Source: Spirochaetota bacterium (GTDB taxonomy: Bacteria > Spirochaetota > UBA4802 > JAFGJZ01). From it: DNA of 5,001 bases. Positions 1 through 5,001 of this stretch are shown in pieces. The DNA is taken from NCBI GenBank assembly GCA_023396615.1, contig JAEWVM010000044.1:1-5001 (forward strand), in the 5' to 3' direction. The notes beneath the pieces are model-generated. The model ran no database searches. It was given only the letters and a program-made list of their open reading frames with translations, and was not told where the DNA came from. Position 1 is the stretch's first letter. The number at the start of each line of letters is the position of its first letter. Position numbers and translations under genes: made by a program.

Positions 1-10
1 CTATTTTCAT
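1..10 (-). CDS. Start of an unidentified gene running off the left edge (first three codons, M-K-I)
   Basis: On the minus strand an ATG at 10-8 is followed by AAA and ATA before the window ends. A strong Shine-Dalgarno AGGAGG lies at 20-15, leaving a 4-nt spacer (CAAT). This is the only reason to call a gene here: three residues cannot identify a product. It has the same orientation as ruvA and begins 113 bp after the ruvA stop, so it could be a distal operon member. The long spacer and a candidate promoter within it make separate transcription equally possible. ruvB often follows ruvA in other bacteria, but nothing visible supports or excludes it. Confidence 0.5.
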
Positions 11-55
11 ATTGCCTCCTAAATAATAGAAATGATTTTGTATGATTGCATTTGA

Positions 56-87
56 ATTATACAGTATGTATTCAAGATAATACAAAA
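56..87 (-). promoter_or_regulatory. Candidate promoter for the left-edge gene
   Basis: On the minus strand a perfect TATAAT sits at 61-56. A poor -35 (TTGTAT, 3 of 6 matches to TTGACA) lies upstream at an 18-nt spacing, around 85-80. A start site near 49 would give a leader of about 40 nt ending in the AGGAGG ribosome site. The -10 overlaps the edge of a short palindrome (ATACA-gta-TGTAT, 59-71). The region is very AT-rich, so a chance TATAAT is likely enough to keep confidence low. Confidence 0.3.
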
Positions 88-123
88 CGGTAAAATTTCA
101 ATATAAAATTTACATAATAAATA

Positions 124-720
124 TTAAAATTTGTTTCCTCCGTGACCCGAGAAAACCGCAAGAGCCTTTTTGATCAATTCTTCAGTAGAAGCGGATGAAT
201 TATCTTCAAGCAGCTTGGAAACCGTAGAGCTGACATTTTTTTCATCATAACCGAGAGAAATTAGAGCTTCGATTGCATCATTTCTTTCGGTTTTAATTTC
301 AGCCGATATATGGTCTTTGAAAACGTTCTTCTTACGTGATAATTCGAATATGATTTTTTCAGCCTTTGCTTTGCCGATTCCGGGTATTCTTGTAAGAACT
401 TCAGTGTTAGAGTTGTTTATTGCATCAGCAAATCTATCAATATCCAATCCTGATAAAATTGAAATTGCCATTGACGGTCCGATTCCGTTGACTTTTAAAA
501 GTATTTCAAATATCTTCTTTTCGCTTTCGCTGAAAAAACCGAAAAGTTTAAGCTGATCTTCTCTGTGGTAAGTGTGGACATGAATAAAAACTTCCTCTGA
601 AACAGAAAGTTTTTGAGATGTTGAAAAGGGAACGGTCAATGCGTAACCAACACCTTTAACATCAAGAAGAACCTCGGAAGGCTTCAGCAGAACCACTATG
701 CCCTTGAGAAAACCAATCAT
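124..720 (-). CDS. ruvA: Holliday junction branch-migration complex subunit RuvA
   Basis: RuvA binds four-way Holliday junctions as a tetramer, holds them in a square-planar form and loads the RuvB ATPase for branch migration in recombinational repair in the cytoplasm. The 198 residues match the usual family length. Domain I (OB fold, about 1-63) has the typical opening MIGFLKG, a VKGVGY strand at 21-26 and the conserved REDQLKLFGF block at 53-62; E54 and D55 are where the acidic pin is expected. Domain II has two helix-hairpin-helix motifs, with NGIG at 78-81 and PGIG at 113-116. Domain III (about 146-191, IEALISLGYDEKNV then STEELIKKAL) is the RuvB-contacting UBA-like region. The start is set by the family's N-terminus; its ribosome site is weak (AAAAGAG at 736-730, 9-nt spacer). 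No ruvC or ruvB is visible beside it. It is divergent from the hexokinase gene, so it probably has its own promoter within 721-970. Confidence 0.97.
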   Translation of the reverse strand: MIGFLKGIVVLLKPSEVLLDVKGVGYALTVPFSTSQKLSVSEEVFIHVHTYHREDQLKLFGFFSESEKKIFEILLKVNGIGPSMAISILSGLDIDRFADAINNSNTEVLTRIPGIGKAKAEKIIFELSRKKNVFKDHISAEIKTERNDAIEALISLGYDEKNVSSTVSKLLEDNSSASTEELIKKALAVFSGHGGNKF

Positions 721-970
721 AGACCAACACTCTTTTACTGCCTTTATTTTTCAAGCATTTATTGATATAAGAGAAATAAGTAAAATGAAATAGCAAGGAG
801 ATGTTAACCGCTAATAAGCATTATTGGTTCCGTTAATCGGCAATTAATTGAAAATGAGATAAATTTTTCAAAAATGTTGTGGAATTATTTCATTGCTTTA
901 TTTCATTTGAACCGTTGCGGATAACGTTTGCGCCTTTGTTGCGCAAAATAAAAAATCACTGGAGAAGGTA
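721..970. promoter_or_regulatory. Divergent intergenic control region between ruvA and hexokinase
   Basis: These 250 bp must hold the promoters of both ruvA (leftward) and the hexokinase (rightward), but I cannot pick a convincing -35/-10 pair for either. Visible structure includes an interrupted inverted repeat (AACC-gct-AATAA then TTATTGGTT, 806-829), a near-direct repeat GTTAACCG (803-810) and GTTAATCGG (832-840), an AT-only style dyad TTGAAAA (848-854) with TTTTCAA (865-871), and the GC-centred hairpin at 927-947 listed separately. A perfect-looking AAGGAG at 795-800 directly abuts an ATG at 801 that opens an 11-codon ORF. With no spacer it is unlikely to be translated. Confidence 0.4.
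927..947 (+). repeat. Perfect 7-bp inverted repeat just upstream of the hexokinase ribosome site
   Basis: TTTGCGC (927-933) and GCGCAAA (941-947) are exact reverse complements around a 7-nt loop (ctttgtt). The right arm ends 13 bp before the GGAGAAGG ribosome site and 23 bp before the ATG. No T-run follows on either strand, so it is not an intrinsic terminator. It could be an operator for a dimeric regulator or a 5'-leader hairpin in the hexokinase mRNA. The four-base GC core stands out in an AT-rich spacer, but the arms are short. Confidence 0.45.
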
Positions 971-2266
971 ATGGAAATAAATGAATATATGAAAGGTATC
1001 AGAAAGGAGCTTTCAGTTTCGGCTTCTGATATGGAGAAGATAGCAAATGACTTTATCGGTGAAATGAGAACCGGTCTTGAAGGCAAAGCTAGTTCCCTGA
1101 AAATGCTTCCTTCGTATATCGGCAAGCCTACAGGAAAAGAAAAGGGTTCTGTTGTTGCAATTGATTTCGGGGGGACGAATGTAAGAATATTGCAGGCAGA
1201 TCTTGACGGCTCCGGCAAAATAACTGTTAATGCAAAAAACAAGTTTCCGCTTGTTGATCCTGATGGAAAATATAATTATACTGCGAAAGAAGCAACCGGT
1301 GAACAGCTTTTTGATTACATCGCTGAACATGTTAGTGAAATATCGATAAAAGGTGTGGAAAATTCTTTAGGACATACTTTTTCGTTTCCGTGCAAACAAA
1401 ATGGTATTAATAGTGCCGAGCTTATTTATTGGACGAAAGAAATAAAGACAAGCGGTGTTGAGGGACATGATGTTTCGAAAATTTTAGAAGGTTCTTTGAA
1501 AAGAAAGAAAATAGAGAATGTGACCCCTAAAGCTGTAATAAATGATACTGTCGGAACATTACTCGCTGCGGCTTATTCCAATACCGATGTTGATATGGCT
1601 GCAATCTGCGGAACTGGTCATAACGCATGTTATCTGGAGCCGAATCATCCGTTAACCGGAAAGCCCATGATAGTAAATATTGAATCAGGTAATTTTAATA
1701 AAGTTCCTCAATCCAGATTTGATGCTAAAATTGATGCAGCAAGTGAAAGGCCTGGTTTGCAGAAGCTCGAGAAAATGATTTCAGGATATTATCTAGGTGA
1801 AATTATCCGAGTAATTCTTGAGCAGATGATGAAAGATGGTGTTCTTCCTGAGAGTTCGGAAATAGCTAAAAAAGATGTTATATACGGTGCAGATATTGAC
1901 AACATAATTGCAGACTCGGCTGATTTTGGTGCAACATCAAAAGTAATGAAAGATAAACTTGGGCTCGCGACATTGACCCGAGATCAGCTTTTTGCAGTTA
2001 AAGAAATTGTTGATTTGGTTTCTGTCCGATCTGCCAGACTTGTAGCGGCCATCTTTGTCGGTATCGTTTATCATATAGATAAGAATGTTGATAGAAAGCA
2101 TGTTATTGCAATTGACGGTTCCTTATATGAAAAAATTCCTAATTACGATGTGAATATTCAGATGGCTATGGATGAACTTTTTCGGGAGAAATCAGGTAAG
2201 GTTTCAACTATTCTCGCAAAAGACGGTTCGGGTATAGGTGCGGCGATAGCAGCTGCTACTGCTTAA
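971..2266 (+). CDS. hxk: Hexokinase, eukaryotic-type (hexokinase 1/2 fold)
   Basis: Cytoplasmic enzyme that phosphorylates glucose and other hexoses at C6 with ATP, the entry step of glycolysis. The 431 residues fit a single catalytic unit (about 440-500 in the family). Signature blocks occur in order: phosphate-1 loop DFGGTN (65-70); sugar-binding LGHTFSFP (133-140; usually LGFTFSFP) followed by WTK (154-156); NDTVGT (191-196) with the predicted catalytic base D192; GTGHNACYLE (214-223, phosphate-2); EKMISGYYLGEIIR (267-280); IDGSLYEKIP (381-390); and the adenosine-site DGSGIGAAIAAA (418-429). This pattern separates it from ROK-family or glucokinase (Glk) bacterial enzymes. The start at 971 is backed by GGAGAAGG at 961-968; the next ATG (989) has no such site. 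A strong terminator follows the stop, so it is probably monocistronic. Single-unit size and F-to-H in the sugar block suggest checking substrate range; hexose specificity cannot be read from sequence. Confidence 0.95.
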   Translation: MEINEYMKGIRKELSVSASDMEKIANDFIGEMRTGLEGKASSLKMLPSYIGKPTGKEKGSVVAIDFGGTNVRILQADLDGSGKITVNAKNKFPLVDPDGKYNYTAKEATGEQLFDYIAEHVSEISIKGVENSLGHTFSFPCKQNGINSAELIYWTKEIKTSGVEGHDVSKILEGSLKRKKIENVTPKAVINDTVGTLLAAAYSNTDVDMAAICGTGHNACYLEPNHPLTGKPMIVNIESGNFNKVPQSRFDAKIDAASERPGLQKLEKMISGYYLGEIIRVILEQMMKDGVLPESSEIAKKDVIYGADIDNIIADSADFGATSKVMKDKLGLATLTRDQLFAVKEIVDLVSVRSARLVAAIFVGIVYHIDKNVDRKHVIAIDGSLYEKIPNYDVNIQMAMDELFREKSGKVSTILAKDGSGIGAAIAAATA

Positions 2267-2294
2267 TTTTTTAAATTCATTAAGTGAATTGCTG

Positions 2295-2331
2295 CAGGCT
2301 GAAAAGAATTTTTCAGCCTGTTTTGATTTTT
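2295..2331 (+). terminator. Rho-independent terminator of the hexokinase gene
   Basis: A perfect 11-bp stem, CAGGCTGAAAA (2295-2305) and TTTTCAGCCTG (2310-2320), with a 4-nt loop (gaat) is followed by the T-rich tract TTTTGATTTTT (2321-2331). It lies 28 bp after the hexokinase stop. Read on the minus strand the same hairpin is not followed by a T-run, so it should act in one direction only. It overlaps the stop and final codons of the convergent small ORF (ends 2313). Confidence 0.9.
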
Positions 2332-2774
2332 ATGGTTCCGTAATATGATAATTTTATGAAATTCACATCGAAAAAAGTTTTAAGGTTAAAATCAATTCGA
2401 TAGTTATCTGTTCGAGACTTTAAATTATCAATGCTTTGAATTATTTCTAAGACACTCTCAAGTAAATATTCAATCCCCCATTCAAGAACGGAAGAAACCG
2501 AAATTTTATAAAGTCTTCTGTAATCCATACAAGACTCATATAGAGACTCCGGAATACTCGCATGGAAAATTTTCCATTCTTGGTCGTTGTGTTTTTTCTT
2601 TTGATATCTAACAGCCCTGAATAAAATCGCTTCTTTTCTCTGAATGATCTGCTTTTTTAAACACTCATGAAGAATTCTGTTGATTATCTTTTTAATTCGT
2701 ATCTTGTTAAGAGAAGAAAAGTGTATTATTTTGCTATAAGATTCCTGTGAAATATTCAATGTAGTTTCAATCAT
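2313..2774 (-). CDS. Uncharacterised small basic protein, possible tandem ribbon-helix-helix DNA-binding protein
   Basis: I do not recognise a named family. The 153-residue protein is rich in Lys/Arg and has no signal peptide or membrane segment. Two stretches each read as a short strand followed by two helices: residues about 4-42 (TTLNI strand, helix from SQESYSK, turn near NKIRI, helix to CLKKQ) and about 67-110 (WKIFHASI strand, helix PESLYESCMDYRRL, turn YKIS, helix SVSSVLEWGIEYLLE). This spacing resembles ribbon-helix-helix (CopG/MetJ/Arc-type) repressors in tandem. A basic linker (46-62, RYQKKKH) joins them, and the tail after about 115 has no visible motif. The ATG at 2774-2772 is supported by a perfect AAAGGAGG at 2787-2780 with a 5-nt spacer. 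It lies 64 bp downstream of metH on the same strand. Its GC is about 29% by hand count, clearly below its neighbours. The intact ORF and excellent ribosome site argue that it is real; the DNA-binding role is inference from pattern only. Confidence 0.7.
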   Translation of the reverse strand: MIETTLNISQESYSKIIHFSSLNKIRIKKIINRILHECLKKQIIQRKEAILFRAVRYQKKKHNDQEWKIFHASIPESLYESCMDYRRLYKISVSSVLEWGIEYLLESVLEIIQSIDNLKSRTDNYRIDFNLKTFFDVNFIKLSYYGTIKIKTG

Positions 2775-2811
2775 GCCGGCCTCCTTTAATTATAACGAGA
2801 CCGGCATGATT
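2769..2811. repeat. 11-bp inverted repeat over the small ORF's start codon (candidate operator or start-codon hairpin)
   Basis: AATCATGCCGG (2769-2779) and CCGGCATGATT (2801-2811) are exact reverse complements. After one mismatch, CTC (2781-2783) and GAG (2797-2799) extend the pairing. The arms' centres are 32 bp apart, about three helical turns. The left arm contains the ATG of the 153-residue ORF, and the Shine-Dalgarno begins at its inner edge. No T-run follows on either strand, so it is not a typical terminator. It can act as a two-site operator in DNA, or, in metH read-through RNA, as a hairpin that masks the start codon. Confidence 0.75.
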
Positions 2812-2819
2812 AATTTCAA
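2789..2819 (-). promoter_or_regulatory. Candidate promoter of the small ORF, interleaved with the inverted repeat
   Basis: On the minus strand TTGAAA (2819-2814, 5 of 6 matches) and a perfect TATAAT (2794-2789) are separated by 19 bp, longer than the ideal 17. The right arm of the inverted repeat falls in the spacer and the left arm falls just past the expected start site. A start about 7 bp after the -10 would land near 2782, inside the Shine-Dalgarno, giving a leader of only about 8 nt. That conflict keeps confidence low; the ORF may instead be read from the metH transcript. Confidence 0.4.
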
Positions 2820-2838
2820 AATATCCGGATTAATTTTG

Positions 2839-5001
2839 TTACAAGCATAGTTTTTTTGCTACATGGGAAGCTTCAACTGCGTCTTTGCTGTAAAAAGCTC
2901 CGATCGATTTGGCATATTCCTCGGTTACGACTGCTCCTCCTACCATTAATTTGTAAGGCAGTTTTTTCGCAGAAATGAGTTCCGACATAGCTTTCATTTC
3001 GGGCATTGTCGTAGTAAGAAGAGAACTAAGACAAATAATATCCGCTTTGACTTCGGCTGCTTTATTTAATATAAGCTCATTATCGATATCCTTGCCCATG
3101 TCGTATACGTTAAATCCATGATTCTCAAGCATCATAGCTACGATATTTTTGCCGATGTCATGAATATCTCCCTTGACCGTACAGATTACTACCGATTTTG
3201 AAGCTTTAGAAGATTCCTGTTTCATTATAGGCTTCAAAACAGTAAAACCCTGTTTCATTGCATTGGCGGAAGATATCATCTGCGGAAGAAAATATTCACC
3301 TTTTTCATAAAGATCTCCGACAACATTGAGTCCGGATATAAGCGCATTGTCCATAATCGTTTCAGGTTTAAATTCTTTAAGTGCGGATTCGATTTCTTTA
3401 CAGATTGAATCAGAATCACCTTCAATAACGAGCATTTTGATGCGTTCGAGAATGCCGAGTTCAGACTTTTTAGATATGGATGAAATTGTGCCGGTTGCGG
3501 ATGATTTGAAATGTTCAATATATTTTACGGCATTTGTATCTTTTCCATAAATGAAATCTTTGGCGAGATTTTCTTCGAGTGAATTATTGTCGATAATTTC
3601 GAATGCTTTCGTATTTACTATACCGAATTTCAGTCCGCGCTTAAAGCCTTCTTTTATGAATGCATTGTTGATGTGTTTTCTTTCTGGCAGTCCGAAAGAA
3701 ATGTTGCTGATGCCGAGACTTGTTTTAATTCCCTGTTTAGTGAAATGTTCAATTACTTTTAATGTTTCAACTGCGGAACCCGGCTCTGCACTCTCTGCAA
3801 GCATCAACGGATCAATGATTATGCGTTCTTTGTCGATGCCGTCATTAATAAGCATTTGAATAAGTTTATCGCCGATTTCTATTCTTTTGGCTGCATTTCT
3901 ATGAACTCCTGATTCATCGATGCAAAGACCTACTATAAATGAATGAAAGCGTTTTACGATTGGTATTATTTCATTATATTTATCCTTTCTGGCGTTGATT
4001 GAGTTTATCAGCGCAATTCCCGGATAATTTTTAAGTGCTGACGTTAGAACTTCTCCGTTTTCCGAATCAATCATCAACGGAGTTTTAACCAGTGTTGTTA
4101 AAATATTTACGGAATTTTTCATTGCGGCAATTTCATCAATGCCCGGTGTTCCTACGTTGATATCAAGAATATCGGCCCCTTCATCCTGCTGGGCTTTCGC
4201 TTCTGAACGTAAAAACTGAGTTGAATTTGATTTGAGATCGGCTGCAAATGCTTTTCTTGCGGTCGGATTCAGTCTTTCGCCGACTTTTACGAAATCAGCG
4301 GATTGAATATCGAGTGATGAATACCTGCTGGTTGCATAGTGAAAACTCTTTTTATACTCAAAAGGCTTTTGTTCAATGGAGCTTGTGCTGTCTTTTACGG
4401 CTTTGATGTGATCGGGATTTGTTCCGCAGCATCCTCCGATAATTTTAACTCCGAGTTCGGCGAGTTTGGAAGCTAGTTCTCCGAATTTTTCAGGAGTCAT
4501 CGGATATGTTGTTTTGCCTTCTACTACAATCGGCAGTCCCGCGTTCGCCCATACTGCGACGGGAACTCCGAGTTTATTGATCGTTGAAAAATTATCTGAT
4601 AGAATTGAGTATATTATATCCGGTCCTAGTCCGCAATTTGCTCCGACTGTGTCAGCTCCGTATTGAGCAAGTGTCGCGAATGCGGTTATTATATCTGTTC
4701 CGCCGTGAGTTTTTCCGTCTTCTTTAAACGTTACGCTTGTAATTACCGGAAGAGAGCAGTTTTCTTTTGCGGCCATCAGAGCTATTCTTGCTTCGTTGAT
4801 GTCATTCATCGTTTCGATTGCGATTAAATCCGCTCCGCCTTCTGCAAGACCGATTATCTGTTCTTTGAACGATTCATAAACTTCATCAAACGTAAGTTTT
4901 CCGACGGGCTCAATCAGTCCGCCTGCCGGTCCCACAGAGCCTGCGACAAGAACTTTATCCTTTGCAGCGTTTCTTGCGCATTCGGCAGCCTTTCTGTTGA
5001 G
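2839..5001 (-). CDS. metH: Cobalamin-dependent methionine synthase, short form, 5' end beyond the right edge
   Basis: Moves a methyl group from methyl-tetrahydrofolate through cobalamin to homocysteine, giving methionine and tetrahydrofolate in the cytoplasm. The reading frame stays open to the edge (first visible residues LNRKAAECARNAAKD), giving 720 visible residues; roughly the first 100 are missing. In visible numbering, the homocysteine/zinc module has GANC (Cys123) and GGCC (Cys191, Cys192), the three zinc ligands. The pterin-binding module (about 234-480) has VGERLNPT (240-247), LDINVGTPG (279-287) and SNISFGLPER (432-441). The helical cobalamin cap spans about 512-597. The cobalamin-binding Rossmann domain (about 600-720) carries DIHDIG (612-617), with His614 as lower axial ligand, plus SSLLTTT and VGGAVVTEEYA. 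The protein stops directly after this domain, so the C-terminal AdoMet-binding reactivation domain of long MetH is absent, as in the Thermotoga-type enzyme. A GTG at 4935 lies within conserved sequence (AGSVGPAGG) and is not the start. Confidence 0.95.
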   Translation of the reverse strand, partial: LNRKAAECARNAAKDKVLVAGSVGPAGGLIEPVGKLTFDEVYESFKEQIIGLAEGGADLIAIETMNDINEARIALMAAKENCSLPVITSVTFKEDGKTHGGTDIITAFATLAQYGADTVGANCGLGPDIIYSILSDNFSTINKLGVPVAVWANAGLPIVVEGKTTYPMTPEKFGELASKLAELGVKIIGGCCGTNPDHIKAVKDSTSSIEQKPFEYKKSFHYATSRYSSLDIQSADFVKVGERLNPTARKAFAADLKSNSTQFLRSEAKAQQDEGADILDINVGTPGIDEIAAMKNSVNILTTLVKTPLMIDSENGEVLTSALKNYPGIALINSINARKDKYNEIIPIVKRFHSFIVGLCIDESGVHRNAAKRIEIGDKLIQMLINDGIDKERIIIDPLMLAESAEPGSAVETLKVIEHFTKQGIKTSLGISNISFGLPERKHINNAFIKEGFKRGLKFGIVNTKAFEIIDNNSLEENLAKDFIYGKDTNAVKYIEHFKSSATGTISSISKKSELGILERIKMLVIEGDSDSICKEIESALKEFKPETIMDNALISGLNVVGDLYEKGEYFLPQMISSANAMKQGFTVLKPIMKQESSKASKSVVICTVKGDIHDIGKNIVAMMLENHGFNVYDMGKDIDNELILNKAAEVKADIICLSSLLTTTMPEMKAMSELISAKKLPYKLMVGGAVVTEEYAKSIGAFYSKDAVEASHVAKKLCL

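Noticed and set aside
90..113. Terminator after ruvA from the GTAAA...TTTAC inverted repeat
   Set aside because: The arms are nearly all A/T with a mismatch at the sixth pair, and there is no strong GC stem or clean T-run on the minus strand; it cannot be told apart from AT-rich background.
795..836. Leader peptide of 11 codons (ATG at 801, stop at 834) after AAGGAG at 795-800
   Set aside because: The Shine-Dalgarno touches the ATG with no spacer, so initiation is unlikely; no regulatory codon run is present, and no terminator/antiterminator pair follows.
898..1330. Minus-strand ORFs inside the hexokinase 5' half (898-1242 and 1013-1330)
   Set aside because: They overlap a strongly supported gene, lack ribosome sites and show no recognisable protein features.
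2274..2290. Second hexokinase terminator from AATTCA...TGAATT
   Set aside because: A 6-bp AT-rich stem with no T-run after it; the 11-bp hairpin downstream explains termination.
3276..3859. ORFs overlapping metH on both strands (3276-3518, 3326-3550, 3551-3859)
   Set aside because: They lie within conserved pterin and cobalamin-cap coding sequence of metH and are out-of-frame shadows.
2839..4935. A complete metH starting with GTG at 4935
   Set aside because: The GTG encodes the Val of a conserved AGSVGPAGG stretch; the frame stays open to 5001 with residues typical of the homocysteine module, so the gene is cut by the window edge and is longer.

Overview
The window is a moderately AT-rich piece of bacterial chromosome (about 35-40% GC by hand sampling). 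It carries three recognisable housekeeping genes, one small unrecognised gene and the first codons of a fifth gene. There are no RNA genes, insertion sequences, CRISPR arrays or prophage genes that I can support. The best lineage guess is a spirochaete, Treponema-like or a related uncultured member. This rests on a eukaryotic-type hexokinase in a bacterium, which is known from spirochaetes but also from some other phyla, and on a small basic protein of a type I associate with spirochaete genomes. This is inference; no 16S or other phylogenetic marker was compared.

Layout from left to right: the left edge holds the start (three codons) of a minus-strand gene with a strong Shine-Dalgarno. A 113-bp spacer with a candidate promoter separates it from ruvA (minus), the Holliday-junction recognition subunit of RuvAB. 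A 250-bp divergent intergenic region follows, and then a complete hexokinase (plus) that ends in a clear rho-independent terminator. Convergent to it lies a 153-residue minus-strand ORF of about 29% GC. It can be read as two ribbon-helix-helix-like units in tandem, and its last codons overlap the hexokinase terminator. Upstream of it, 64 bp away on the same strand, is metH (minus), cobalamin-dependent methionine synthase, whose N-terminus runs off the right edge.

The genes do not form one pathway: DNA repair (ruvA), entry of glucose into glycolysis (hexokinase) and methionine/one-carbon metabolism (metH). MetH has its homocysteine, folate and cobalamin modules but ends right after the cobalamin-binding domain. 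It is therefore the short form without the C-terminal AdoMet reactivation domain, and reactivation would have to come from a separate protein.

The part most worth a second look is the metH/small-ORF junction. A perfect 11-bp inverted repeat covers the start codon of the putative DNA-binding protein, with a perfect TATAAT and a perfect Shine-Dalgarno between its arms. This arrangement suggests autoregulation, possibly reaching the metH transcript. I found no clear evidence of a wholly new multi-gene system here.
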